NCBI GenBank assembly: GCA_963771435.1
Contig: CAVYTF010000026.1
Coordinates: 22,926 to 86,925, forward strand
Origin: CAVYTF01 sp963771435
GTDB lineage: Bacteria > Bacteroidota > Bacteroidia > Chitinophagales > Chitinophagaceae
Reading direction: 5' to 3'
DNA length: 64,000 bases
Position 1 is the first letter of the stretch; every line of letters begins with the position of its first letter. Position numbers and translations under genes: made by a program. Of the stretch, positions 8,017 through 17,065 are shown piece by piece. The notes under the pieces are model-generated. The model searched no databases, was not told the origin of the DNA, and saw nothing but the letters and a program-made list of their open reading frames with translations.

Positions 8017-9152
8017 TGAAGAGAAAAATTGTTTTTTTGACGGGGACAAGGGCAGATTTTGGGAAGCTAAAGCCGCTGATCAATATACTTCAGGAAAATG
8101 AACATTTTGAGATCCATCTGTTTGCTACTGGCATGCATATGGATTCGCGATATGGTTATACAGTGAAAGAAATAGAGGCTTGCGGTTATCAAAATATATT
8201 TAAATACATTAATCATGATACTGAGACGTTGATGGATGTGACGCTGGCAAGAACCATTTTTGGGTTCTCTCAATTTGTGCAATTAATAAAGCCTGATCTG
8301 ATCGTGGTACATGGCGATCGTATTGAAACGCTTGCAGGAGCATCAGTTGGGGCGCTCAATAATGTGCTTATTGCGCATATTGAAGGAGGGGAAGTTTCCG
8401 GCACTGTTGATGAATTAATCCGTCATGCTGTCTCAAAATTGAGCCATACTCATTTTGTATCGAACGAAGATGCAAAAAACAGGTTGCAACAAATGGGTGA
8501 AATAGATGCTTCTGTTTTTGTGATCGGGTCGCCCGATATGGACGTAATGCTTAGCGAGGGGCTGCCATGCCTGGAGGAAGTGAAGGAACATTATGACATT
8601 CCTTTTGAGAGGTATGCTATTTCTTTATTTCACCCCGTGACGACTGAAATTGAGCAATTGAGAGAGCAGGCCGTGGATTATTTTACAGCACTTAAGAATT
8701 CGGGACTGAACTATATTATTATTTATCCGAGTAATGACAAAGGGTCTGAAATAATATTAAATGAAATAAATGGGCTGCATTCAAATCAAAATTTTAAAGT
8801 TTACCCGTCGCTGCGTTTTGAGTATTTTTTGACGTTGTTGAAAAATGCACAATTTATTATTGGGAACTCCAGCGCTGGTATCCGGGAGGCACCTTATTAT
8901 GGTGTGCCTACCGTTAATATTGGTAGCAGGCAAAACAGGAGAAGTAGTAATGGGGATATTATTAATTCAGATAATACAATCGCTTCTCTTGAACAAAGCA
9001 TAAAAAAAGCATTATACATAGACATAAGACCAAAAAGGCTTTTTGGTTATGGAAACAGTGCTGAAAAATTTCTTGAAATAATAAAGCGCAAAAGTTTTTG
9101 GCAGATATCAAAGCAAAAAACATTTGTGGCATTGTTTAGCAGCGTTCATTGA
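8016..9152 (+). CDS. neuC: NeuC/LegG-type hydrolysing nucleotide-sugar 2-epimerase, set 1
   Basis: 378 residues from the ATG at 8016, which overlaps the neuB stop and places KIVFLTGTRADFGKLKPL at the N-terminus as usual. GT-B-like fold of the UDP-GlcNAc 2-epimerase family. VVHGDRIETLAG holds the catalytic acidic/His region, with HIEGGEVSGTVDE and the late GNSSAGIREAPYYGVP for nucleotide binding. In sialic and legionaminic pathways this enzyme removes the nucleotide and inverts C2, giving the NeuB substrate. Its partner neuB immediately upstream is frameshifted. Composition returns to the AT-rich norm in this gene. Confidence 0.9.
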   Translation: MKRKIVFLTGTRADFGKLKPLINILQENEHFEIHLFATGMHMDSRYGYTVKEIEACGYQNIFKYINHDTETLMDVTLARTIFGFSQFVQLIKPDLIVVHGDRIETLAGASVGALNNVLIAHIEGGEVSGTVDELIRHAVSKLSHTHFVSNEDAKNRLQQMGEIDASVFVIGSPDMDVMLSEGLPCLEEVKEHYDIPFERYAISLFHPVTTEIEQLREQAVDYFTALKNSGLNYIIIYPSNDKGSEIILNEINGLHSNQNFKVYPSLRFEYFLTLLKNAQFIIGNSSAGIREAPYYGVPTVNIGSRQNRRSSNGDIINSDNTIASLEQSIKKALYIDIRPKRLFGYGNSAEKFLEIIKRKSFWQISKQKTFVALFSSVH

Positions 9153-9174
9153 GTTTTTTTGAATTTCTTTTAAA

Positions 9175-10167
9175 ATGATCATCGCAGAAATAGGACAGGC
9201 ACATGATGGAAGTTTGGGCATTGCACACTCCTATATTGATGCACTTGCGGGCACTGGTATTGATGCGGTAAAGTTTCAAACGCATATTGCTGACGCGGAG
9301 AGTAGTGCTGATGAACCTTTCAGAGTTAAATTCAGCTATGAAGATGCTACGCGTTATGATTACTGGAAGCGGATGGAATTTAGTTTTGAACAGTGGAAGG
9401 GAATAAAACAACATTGCGAAGATGCGGGGCTTGAATTTATCAGTTCTCCATTTTCAAATGCGGCTGTTGATTTGTTGGAAGAACTTGGAGTGAAAAGATA
9501 TAAGATTGGCTCAGGTGAGGTTACGAATCATCTTTTGTTGGAAAAGATTGCACTTACTAAAAAACCTGTTATACTTTCTTCGGGCATGAGTGACTGGAAG
9601 GAACTGGATGCTGCGGTTGAAATTTTTCGTGAAAAAGATGTTGACATTACTATGTTGCAATGTACATCTGCCTACCCTTCAAGCCCAGAGCAATGGGGGC
9701 TGAATGTACTGGAAGAGTTGAAGGAAAGATATAGAGTGAGAATGGGGTTTTCAGATCATAGCGGAAAGATATATGCCTGCCTTGCGGCAGCAGCATTGGG
9801 AGGGGAAGTTTTTGAATTTCATGTTGTGTTTCATAAAAAAATGTTTGGGCCTGATGCCAAGGCTTCAATAAGTATTGAGGAAGTGCCTGTATTAACAAAG
9901 GGAATTGCAGAGATTCAATCAGCGCTGAAAAATAGAGTTGAAAAAGCTGATGTTACAGCAATGCTGCCGCTGAAGAATATTTTTGAAAAATCGCTTGCAG
10001 TCAACCGGCAAATAAACAGTGGTGAAGTGATAAAATTTGAACAATTAGAGGCAAAAAAGCCGGCAGGGAAAGGCGTTCCGGCGAATGAATACAAAAGCAT
10101 AGTTGGCAAAACAATTAATAAGCATAAAGCGGAGTGGGATTTTTTGACTGCTTATGATTTTTTATAG
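9175..10167 (+). CDS. neuB: NeuB-type nonulosonate synthase, set 2
   Basis: 330 residues. Intact homologue of sialic/legionaminic/pseudaminic acid synthases. Starts MIIAEIGQAHDGS, then KFQTHIADAE, ISSPFS, YKIGSGEVTNH and PVILSSGMSDW. GFSDHS and EFHVVFHKK replace the usual GLSDHT and EKHFT, so it is a divergent subtype. The last ~65 residues form the SAF/antifreeze-like domain (RQINSGEVIKFEQLEAKKP, then GKGVPANEY). It follows NeuC set 1 by 22 bases and precedes a second NeuC by one base. It is distinct from the broken copy at 6975 in sequence and base composition, so it is not a simple recent duplicate. Confidence 0.92.
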   Translation: MIIAEIGQAHDGSLGIAHSYIDALAGTGIDAVKFQTHIADAESSADEPFRVKFSYEDATRYDYWKRMEFSFEQWKGIKQHCEDAGLEFISSPFSNAAVDLLEELGVKRYKIGSGEVTNHLLLEKIALTKKPVILSSGMSDWKELDAAVEIFREKDVDITMLQCTSAYPSSPEQWGLNVLEELKERYRVRMGFSDHSGKIYACLAAAALGGEVFEFHVVFHKKMFGPDAKASISIEEVPVLTKGIAEIQSALKNRVEKADVTAMLPLKNIFEKSLAVNRQINSGEVIKFEQLEAKKPAGKGVPANEYKSIVGKTINKHKAEWDFLTAYDFL

Positions 10168-10168
10168 C

Positions 10169-11326
10169 ATGAAGAAAAGAAAGATTTGTGTGGTTATTAC
10201 TGCGCGGCCAAGTTATAGCAGAATTAAAACTGCACTTAGGGCTATTATGCAGCACCCAAATCTTGAATTGCAAGTGGTGCTAGCGGGATCGGCATTGCTT
10301 GACCGATATGGAAGTATTGAAAAAAATGTTATTGATGACGGTTTTCCTATTACAGAGAAAGTGTTTATGCTAATGGAGGGTGAAAACAGGACTTCAATGG
10401 CAAAGACAACAGGCTTAAGTTTATTAGAGTTTGCAAATATTTTTTATAACCTGAAGCCTGACGTTGTTTTAGTAATAGCAGATCGCTACGAAACTATTTC
10501 TGTTGCCATTGCAGCAGCATATCAAAACATTCCCCTTGCGCATGTTCAAGGCGGTGAAATAACGGGCAATATTGATGAAAAAGTGAGGCACGCGAATACC
10601 AAGCTTGCTGACATACATTTTGTGGCAAGCGAAAATGCAAGAAAACGGGTGCTGCGTTTAGGAGAGGACGAGTCTTATGTGTTTAATACTGGCTGCCCAT
10701 CAATTGATCTTGCTTCTGAAATACTAAAAGAGCCTGAATTAAACTTTAAGCCTTATGAAAAATACGGGGGGGTAGGTGAGATGCCTGATTATTCGCAAGG
10801 CTATCTTGTGGTGATGCAGCATCCTGTTACTACGGAATATGAAAAGGCTAAACAGCAAATACTTCAAACTTTGCGCGCTATAAAAAAAATAGATATCCCT
10901 ACTTTTTGGTTTTGGCCAAATGCAGATGCAGGCGCAGATGGCATTTCAAACAGCATACGGTCATTCAGAGAGCACTATGAACTGAATAATATACATTTTT
11001 TTAAAAACATGTCCCCTGAAGATTTTTTAAAATTACTGTATAATGCTAAATGTCTTGCGGGAAACTCTAGTGCAGGAATCCGGGAATGTGCTTATCTCGG
11101 TGTGCCGGTTGTAAATATTGGCACAAGGCAGGAAGGGAGAGACAGGGGTAACAATATTGCTGATGTAGGGTATAATGAGAAAGATATTTTTTCAGCTATT
11201 AAAGATGCTATAATTAATAAAAGGCCAGCATCTTCGGACGTTTATGGCGGCGGCGATGCAGGAAAAAAGATAGCCAAGATATTAGCTGATATAACATTGC
11301 GTTACCATAAAAAGATTAATTTTTGA
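10169..11326 (+). CDS. neuC: NeuC/LegG-type hydrolysing nucleotide-sugar 2-epimerase, set 2
   Basis: 385 residues from ATG 10169, one base after the NeuB stop; an in-frame alternative at 10154 would overlap NeuB. N-terminus KKRKICVVITARPSYSRIK, with VLVIADRYETIS, HVQGGEITGNIDEKVRHA and GNSSAGIRECAYLGVPVVNIG matching the NeuC family. Compared with the set 1 enzyme it has ADRYE in place of HGDRIE and an insertion with GGVGEMPDYSQGYLVV. The two enzymes may therefore act on different nucleotide sugars. The stop overlaps the next ATG (TGATG). Confidence 0.9.
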   Translation: MKKRKICVVITARPSYSRIKTALRAIMQHPNLELQVVLAGSALLDRYGSIEKNVIDDGFPITEKVFMLMEGENRTSMAKTTGLSLLEFANIFYNLKPDVVLVIADRYETISVAIAAAYQNIPLAHVQGGEITGNIDEKVRHANTKLADIHFVASENARKRVLRLGEDESYVFNTGCPSIDLASEILKEPELNFKPYEKYGGVGEMPDYSQGYLVVMQHPVTTEYEKAKQQILQTLRAIKKIDIPTFWFWPNADAGADGISNSIRSFREHYELNNIHFFKNMSPEDFLKLLYNAKCLAGNSSAGIRECAYLGVPVVNIGTRQEGRDRGNNIADVGYNEKDIFSAIKDAIINKRPASSDVYGGGDAGKKIAKILADITLRYHKKINF

Positions 11327-12033
11327 TGGAGGTTCTAGGGATTATTCCCGCACGTGGGGGGAGTAAAGGGGTACCGGGTAAGAATACAAAACTGCTTGCG
11401 CAAAGACCCCTGTTGCTTTATACAATAGTTGCTGCGCAAAAATCTTCTTTGTTAAGCGAAACAATCCTTAGTTCAGATGATGAAAAAATTATAGCGCTGG
11501 GAAGAGAGTATAATATTAGCGTGCCTTTTAAAAGGCCGTCTGCATTGGCTGGAGATGACACTCCAACAATTGAGGTAGTAAAACATGCTATAAATTTTTA
11601 TTTAGATGTGGATAAAAAATTTGACGCTATTTGTTTGTTACAACCTACCTACCCTTTTCGCACAAAAGGCCTTATTGATTTATGCATAGGAAAATTTATT
11701 GAAACGGGGGCTGATACTTTGGTTACATCTGTGCCAGTTCCGCACCACTATAACCCCCATTGGGTTTTTGAAAAAAATGGAGAGGGCTGGTTGAAAATAG
11801 CAACAGGAGAGGAAGAAATTATTTCTGCAAGACAGGATTTGCCGGAAGCATTTATCAGGGATGGCGGCGTTTATATTTTTAAAGTGGAATTGCCAATGCA
11901 GTATAATACATTATTAGGCAAAAAGATAAGTTTTTTGCAAACTGACTTTGACCGATATGTAAATATTGATACTCCTGAAGATTGGCAACGTGCTGAGGAA
12001 AAAGCAGGCTTGTACCAGGAATTATTTTTTTAA
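11326..12033 (+). CDS. neuA: CMP-nonulosonate cytidylyltransferase (NeuA/LegF-like, set 2)
   Basis: 235 residues. Starts MEVLGIIPARGGSKGVPGKN, the classical CMP-sialate synthetase signature. ILSSDDEKI, KRPSALAGDDTPT, ICLLQPTYPFR and the C-terminal YVNIDTPEDWQRAE complete the domain. It overlaps NeuC by one base and completes a NeuB-NeuC-NeuA cassette of intact genes at 9175-12033. The product would be a CMP-activated nonulosonic acid for a glycosyltransferase in the same locus. Which acid (legionaminic, pseudaminic or sialic) cannot be told from this gene alone. Confidence 0.9.
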   Translation: MEVLGIIPARGGSKGVPGKNTKLLAQRPLLLYTIVAAQKSSLLSETILSSDDEKIIALGREYNISVPFKRPSALAGDDTPTIEVVKHAINFYLDVDKKFDAICLLQPTYPFRTKGLIDLCIGKFIETGADTLVTSVPVPHHYNPHWVFEKNGEGWLKIATGEEEIISARQDLPEAFIRDGGVYIFKVELPMQYNTLLGKKISFLQTDFDRYVNIDTPEDWQRAEEKAGLYQELFF

Positions 12034-12070
12034 ATGAGGATGTACACAATTTTTAATAACTATTAATTTG

Positions 12071-12940
12071 ATGAGTGAACGGCCTTTTATGGAAGAATGG
12101 ACAGAAGTTATTTCTCCGGCAAACAATTTACTTGATCTAAGGCTTAATGAAGTTTGGCGTTATCGCGACCTCATTTTACTTTTTGTAAAAAGGGATTTGA
12201 TAGCGCAATATAAGCAAACAGTACTTGGACCGGTATGGAATGTGGTTCAGCCAGTATTGACAACATTGATGTTTCTTATTTTGTTCAACAAGATCGCGAA
12301 CATAAAAACAGATCCATTGCCACCTGTTTTATTTTATATCAGTAGCATTACAATTTGGAATTACTTTTCAACTTGTTTTACTGCCACATCAACAACTTTT
12401 GTTACTAATGCAGGGATTTTTGGTAAAGTATATTTCCCCAGGCTTGCACTACCATTATCTGTTGTTATATCTAATATGGCAAGGTTTGGTATTCAGTTTG
12501 GGCTCGTTTTAGTAGTGATGATCTATTATGCAATTGTTAGGCGTTTTCCCATTGAACTTGGGTGGCACATGCTACTTATTCCTGTTATTACTGTTATCAT
12601 GGCAGCAATGGGGCTTGGTTTGGGCATCATTATTTCTTCTTTAACAACGAAGTACAGGGACTTTACTATCCTTGTAAATTTTGGTGTGCAGTTGCTGATG
12701 TATGTTACACCTGTTGCTTATCCTCTGCTTTACCTTGCACAAAAGAGGCATGAGTTGTATAATTTTATAAAATGGAACCCACTTTCTCCACTGATTGAAG
12801 GTTTTCGCTATGCATTGTTTGGTACTGGCATCTTTAGCTGGCGATATTTTTTATATAGTATCGTGGTTGCATTTATTTGCCTTATTATCGGTGTTGTACT
12901 TTTTAATAAAGTAGAGCGGACATTTATGGATACTGTATAG
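12071..12940 (+). CDS. wzm: Wzm-type ABC-2 polysaccharide export permease
   Basis: 289 residues from ATG 12071; an in-frame TTG lies just upstream. N-terminal cytoplasmic segment LLFVKRDLIAQYKQTVLGPVWN is the hallmark of O-antigen/teichoic-acid ABC permeases. About six membrane helices follow, and NPLSPLIEGFRYALFG is typical of the C-terminal part. It moves lipid-linked glycan across the inner membrane with the ATPase encoded 41 bases downstream. Its presence beside a Wza/Wzc pair is noteworthy, because Wza/Wzc usually serve Wzx/Wzy systems. Confidence 0.92.
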   Translation: MSERPFMEEWTEVISPANNLLDLRLNEVWRYRDLILLFVKRDLIAQYKQTVLGPVWNVVQPVLTTLMFLILFNKIANIKTDPLPPVLFYISSITIWNYFSTCFTATSTTFVTNAGIFGKVYFPRLALPLSVVISNMARFGIQFGLVLVVMIYYAIVRRFPIELGWHMLLIPVITVIMAAMGLGLGIIISSLTTKYRDFTILVNFGVQLLMYVTPVAYPLLYLAQKRHELYNFIKWNPLSPLIEGFRYALFGTGIFSWRYFLYSIVVAFICLIIGVVLFNKVERTFMDTV

Positions 12941-12981
12941 TTAGCAATTGATAATTTCAGACAAAAAATTAAAGGGGCTAA

Positions 12982-14226
12982 ATGAGTGATGTGGTGATAC
13001 TTGTAGAAAATGTTTCAAAGCAATACAGGTTAGGGCAGGTAGGTAGGAAAACAATTAACCAGGATGTAAACAGGTGGTGGTATAAAGTGCGTGGCAAAGA
13101 GGATCCTTATTTGAAAATAGGCCAGGTGAACGACCGCACTACAAAAGGCACGAGCGAATATGTATGGGCCTTGAAAGATATAAATTTTGAAGTGGGGCGG
13201 GGAGAAGTACTTGGCATTATTGGCAGGAATGGCGCTGGGAAATCTACTTTATTAAAAATACTTTCAAAAGTTACTTCGCCAACCACAGGCAGTATAAAAA
13301 TAAAAGGCCGCGTGGCTGCGCTGCTTGAAGTGGGTACAGGTTTTCATCCAGACCTTTCGGGCAGGGATAATATTTTTCTGAACGGTGCCATACTAGGCAT
13401 GACTAAAAGGGAAATACAAAGCAAGTTTGATGAAATTGTAGATTTTGCAGGTGTAGAGCTGTATATTGAAACTCCAGTTAAGCGCTACAGCAGCGGGATG
13501 TATGTACGTTTGGCATTTGCAGTAGCAGCGCATCTTGAACCGGATATTTTAATTGTGGATGAGGTGCTTGCTGTTGGCGATGCTGAGTTTCAAAAAAAAT
13601 GTTTGGGTAAAATGAAAGATGTAAGTGTGAAAGACGGTAGGACTGTGTTGTTTGTGAGCCATAATATGATTGCCGTTAAAAGTTTATGCACAAAAGGGAT
13701 ATTGCTTAATCAGGGTGCGATAGAAAACAGCGGAAGAATGGATAGTGTTATGAATGCATATATTTCAACAAATAAAATCAGTTCTTATTCTTCTATAGAG
13801 AAGGAAGCAAATGGTTTTACTATACACTCTATTAAAGCAAGCAATAATAGTGTCGAAGGTAATTTTAATATTGAAGATGATCTGGAATTAATTGTAGATG
13901 TTTCAAGTGAAATTTATCTGAATGAAATTAATGTGAACTTATTTTTTAATACTCCGGATGGTGCCTTAGTTTTTGCTACATGTTCTCCAGTCGAAAAATT
14001 TGAAAGGGGGAAGGCTATTTATAAATGCATTATACCTTCTAAAACTTTAAATGATAACATGTATACGATTGATTTGATGGTAGTATCAAAAGGTTCTATT
14101 ATTATACATGATATGAAAAACGTTCTTGTTTTACAAGGTAATGAGGATAAAAGAAATGGTGCCTGGTTAGGAAAATTCCCCGGATTAATACGGCCGCAAT
14201 ATTTTAAATGGAGTAGAATAAATTAG
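12982..14226 (+). CDS. wzt: Wzt-type ABC ATPase with C-terminal extension
   Basis: 414 residues. The ATPase domain has Walker A GRNGAGKST (about 81-89), signature RYSSGM (about 168-173), Walker B ILIVDEVLAVGD (Asp near 193) and switch His in VSHNM. Residues from about 250 to 414 form a beta-rich extension resembling the Wzt carbohydrate-binding domain, which in E. coli O8/O9a recognises the modified chain end. That suggests export of a finished chain carrying a terminal cap. The methyltransferase that follows directly (zero gap) could supply such a cap; this is inference. Confidence 0.9.
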   Translation: MSDVVILVENVSKQYRLGQVGRKTINQDVNRWWYKVRGKEDPYLKIGQVNDRTTKGTSEYVWALKDINFEVGRGEVLGIIGRNGAGKSTLLKILSKVTSPTTGSIKIKGRVAALLEVGTGFHPDLSGRDNIFLNGAILGMTKREIQSKFDEIVDFAGVELYIETPVKRYSSGMYVRLAFAVAAHLEPDILIVDEVLAVGDAEFQKKCLGKMKDVSVKDGRTVLFVSHNMIAVKSLCTKGILLNQGAIENSGRMDSVMNAYISTNKISSYSSIEKEANGFTIHSIKASNNSVEGNFNIEDDLELIVDVSSEIYLNEINVNLFFNTPDGALVFATCSPVEKFERGKAIYKCIIPSKTLNDNMYTIDLMVVSKGSIIIHDMKNVLVLQGNEDKRNGAWLGKFPGLIRPQYFKWSRIN

Positions 14227-15357
14227 ATGAAGAGTTTCAAAATTGAGCTACAAAAAAAAATAAGAGAATCTAAGAAAAATAATTTTGGCATTGAAAATTA
14301 TGACGATCATAGATTTGGCCCATATCTTGAAAAAAAAATAACTGCATATATAACTAATAAACCTGTATTTAATTTTACATATATTCTTAAATCACAAGTA
14401 AAAAAGATTATAGGGTATAAATCAAGGCAGTTTGTAAATGCGAAATTGAAGTCTATAAATAACTATTTGGATAGACTTCAATTTTTTTGGGAGCAAGTTA
14501 ATGAGGAGGATAAAAATTTATTGGTGGATATTATAGCCTACAGGCTTTTAGGCTATAAGAAAATAAAATTACCAATAAATAATCCTAGCTATTGGAATGC
14601 AATTGAAAAGGCAGCAACTTTAAAAGATGATAAGGATACTCATGACCCACACTTTCTTCATTTTATCCTGAAGAAATATGATCTTGCTGAAATTGGGTAT
14701 AACATTGAATTTTATTTTACTGATCTTGGTATCGCTACTGATTTTATTATTGAGCAGTATGCTTACAAGTCAAAAAATGAATATTTAGTTTCGGCTGAAA
14801 AAGAAGATATAGTTTTAGACCTTGGTGCATGCTGGGGTGATACTGCTTTATATTTTGCTGCTAAAGCCGGAGTGCATGGAAAGGTTTATTCTTTTGAGTT
14901 TATTCCAGAAAATATACATATATTTAAAAAGAACATTGCTTTAAATTTTTCTTTTATCAATCGAATTGAACTTGTTAAACATCCTGTCTCTGACAGGACA
15001 GGGCAGGAAATCTTTTTTAAAGATAATGGACCGGCAAGCAGGATAGAAACAAGACCTTTTGAAGGACAAACTGGCTCAGCTACTACTATTAGCATTGATG
15101 ATTTTGTAAGGTCAAAAAATCTTGCACATGTTAATTTTATAAAAATGGATATTGAAGGTGCTGAACGGAAAGCCTTGGAAGGTGCTATTGAAACTATAAA
15201 AAAATTTAGACCAAAGCTAGCAATTGCTATTTATCACAGCATGGAAGATATTGTGAATATACCAATGTGGATTGCAGGTCTAAATCTTGGGTATAAAATG
15301 TATATTGGACATTATACTATTCATACTGAAGAGACTATACTCTTTGCAAGCAACTAA
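14227..15357 (+). CDS. FkbM-family SAM-dependent methyltransferase
   Basis: 376 residues. SAM-binding motif I is VLDLGACWGDTALYFA near residue 196. The FkbM block FIKMDIEGAERKALEGA near residue 304 and the closing RPKLAIAIYHSMEDI fit the family. The ~190 N-terminal residues are helical, charged and without a recognised domain. FkbM enzymes in glycan clusters O-methylate sugars or chain ends. The position directly after Wzt fits a chain-terminating or capping methylation, but the acceptor is unknown. It adjoins wzt without a gap, and the DegT gene follows after three bases. Confidence 0.82.
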   Translation: MKSFKIELQKKIRESKKNNFGIENYDDHRFGPYLEKKITAYITNKPVFNFTYILKSQVKKIIGYKSRQFVNAKLKSINNYLDRLQFFWEQVNEEDKNLLVDIIAYRLLGYKKIKLPINNPSYWNAIEKAATLKDDKDTHDPHFLHFILKKYDLAEIGYNIEFYFTDLGIATDFIIEQYAYKSKNEYLVSAEKEDIVLDLGACWGDTALYFAAKAGVHGKVYSFEFIPENIHIFKKNIALNFSFINRIELVKHPVSDRTGQEIFFKDNGPASRIETRPFEGQTGSATTISIDDFVRSKNLAHVNFIKMDIEGAERKALEGAIETIKKFRPKLAIAIYHSMEDIVNIPMWIAGLNLGYKMYIGHYTIHTEETILFASN

Positions 15358-15360
15358 TAA

Positions 15361-16431
15361 ATGATTAATGTGACAAAAACATATCTCCCTCGTTTTGACG
15401 AATATGCTTCAGTTTTAAAACGTGCGTGGGACAAAGCATTGATAACCAATAACGGAGAATTGGTTATTGAGCTGGAAAAAAAATTAAAAGAATACCTGCA
15501 TGTTGAGAACCTGCTTTTTTGCAGTAACGGCACAGTGGTTTTGCAGATGGCATTAAAAGCGTTAAACATTACCAAAGAAGTAATTACCACACCGTTTTCT
15601 TATGTTGCTACAACCAATGTGATTCTTTGGGAAAATTGTAAGCCTGTTTTTGTTGATATAAGAAAAGATATTTTTTGTATTGATGAAAACAAAATAGAAG
15701 CGGCCATTACAGAAAATACGCAGGCTATTTTAGCTACGCATGTTTATGGCTTTCCCTGTGATGTTGATAAAATAGAAAAGCTTGCTGCAAAATATAAGTT
15801 GAAAGTTATTTATGATGGCGCGCATGCGTTTGGCTGCACGTATAAGGGAAAATCATTGTTATCATTTGGCGATATTTCTACATGTAGTTTTCACGCAACA
15901 AAAATTTTTCATACGGTTGAAGGTGGCGCAGTTATTTGCAACAACAAACAAGTGTTTGAAAAACTCTATTTATATCGTCAGTTTGGCCACATTTACGATG
16001 ACTATATTGACATTGGCATCAATGGAAAAAATTCGGAGTTTCATGCTGCAATGGGTTTGTGTGTTTTGCCAAAGATGGCTGATATAATTGATTCACGAAA
16101 AAAATCATCAGCACAATACGATACTTTATTAAGCATTAAAATAAAAAAACTTATTTTACCGGAAGGCTTGATTTATAATTATGGTTATTACCCTATATTG
16201 TTTTCAACAGAAGAAAAATTGCTAAGCGCAATGCAGCCTCTGAAAATGCAGAATATTTTTTGCCGCAGGTATTTTTATCCATCATTAAATGAATTGAATT
16301 TCTTATCATATCAGTCTTGCGAAGTTTCTGAAAACATCAGCAGAAGGGTGCTTTGCCTGCCATTCTATTACGGTATGAAAAGTGAAACAATAAAAAAAAT
16401 TTGCGACATGATAAACAATGCGATCAAGTAA
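15361..16431 (+). CDS. DegT/DnrJ/EryC1 PLP-dependent sugar aminotransferase
   Basis: 356 residues. PLP-binding lysine in SFHATKIFHTVEGG (near residue 181), with FCSNGTVVLQMALKAL and TTPFSYVATTN as cofactor and substrate segments. It aminates a keto-deoxy nucleotide sugar using glutamate. The PglD/NeuD-like acetyltransferase follows nine bases later, so the pair likely makes an N-acyl amino-deoxy sugar (VioA/FdtB- or PglE-like chemistry). A second DegT gene at 37092 belongs to another subgroup and is frameshifted. Confidence 0.88.
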   Translation: MINVTKTYLPRFDEYASVLKRAWDKALITNNGELVIELEKKLKEYLHVENLLFCSNGTVVLQMALKALNITKEVITTPFSYVATTNVILWENCKPVFVDIRKDIFCIDENKIEAAITENTQAILATHVYGFPCDVDKIEKLAAKYKLKVIYDGAHAFGCTYKGKSLLSFGDISTCSFHATKIFHTVEGGAVICNNKQVFEKLYLYRQFGHIYDDYIDIGINGKNSEFHAAMGLCVLPKMADIIDSRKKSSAQYDTLLSIKIKKLILPEGLIYNYGYYPILFSTEEKLLSAMQPLKMQNIFCRRYFYPSLNELNFLSYQSCEVSENISRRVLCLPFYYGMKSETIKKICDMINNAIK

Positions 16432-16440
16432 ATATCTATT

Positions 16441-17064
16441 ATGATAATAATAGGAGCAAAGGGTTTTGCAAAACAATTAATTGAAATTTTTTTTCAGTCA
16501 AAGAATACAAAAAATTTATTTTTCTATGATGATATTTCAATAAACATACCTGATGCTTTGTTTGGTAGGAAGATTCTAAAAAACATAGAAGATGCAATGT
16601 CTGTTTTTCAGAGTGTTTCAAACGAATTTTGTCTTGGGCTTGGAAATCCGCAGATAAGAGAAAAAATGGTTGAAAAATTTGAGTACACAGGAGGCAAATT
16701 ATGCAGCGTCATCAGCCCTCATTCCCACATATCTTCATTTGTACATGATATCGGGCAAGGATGCAATATTCTTACTGGAGCTGTTATTGAAAATGATGTT
16801 CATATTGAAAAAGGTGTTTTGATTAATGTAAATGCTGTAGTTAATCATGATACTTATATTAGTGAGTATTGTGAAATTTCGCCCGGTGCAAAATTATTAG
16901 GCAATGTTCGTGTAGAAAAAAAATGCATTATTGGTGCTAATGCTGTAATACTACCGGGAATTAATATTGGAACCAATGTAATAATAGGTGCAGGCGCTGT
17001 AGTGACAAAAGATGTAAGTTCAAATAAAACTATGGTAGGAGTTCCTGCAAGAGAATTAAAATAG
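16441..17064 (+). CDS. PglD/NeuD-type sugar O/N-acetyltransferase
   Basis: 207 residues. The N-terminal Rossmann-like PglD subdomain starts MIIIGAKGFAKQLIEI. A left-handed beta-helix of hexapeptide repeats follows (IENDVHIEKGVLINVNAVVNH, then IIGANAVILPGINIG, IIGAGAVVTKDV) and ends in GVPARELK. The His in NHD matches the catalytic base of PglD. Family members acetylate 4-amino nucleotide sugars (diNAcBac, legionaminic pathway) or sialic acid. Being next to a DegT aminotransferase favours the amino-sugar role. Confidence 0.88.
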   Translation: MIIIGAKGFAKQLIEIFFQSKNTKNLFFYDDISINIPDALFGRKILKNIEDAMSVFQSVSNEFCLGLGNPQIREKMVEKFEYTGGKLCSVISPHSHISSFVHDIGQGCNILTGAVIENDVHIEKGVLINVNAVVNHDTYISEYCEISPGAKLLGNVRVEKKCIIGANAVILPGINIGTNVIIGAGAVVTKDVSSNKTMVGVPARELK

Positions 17065-17065
17065 A

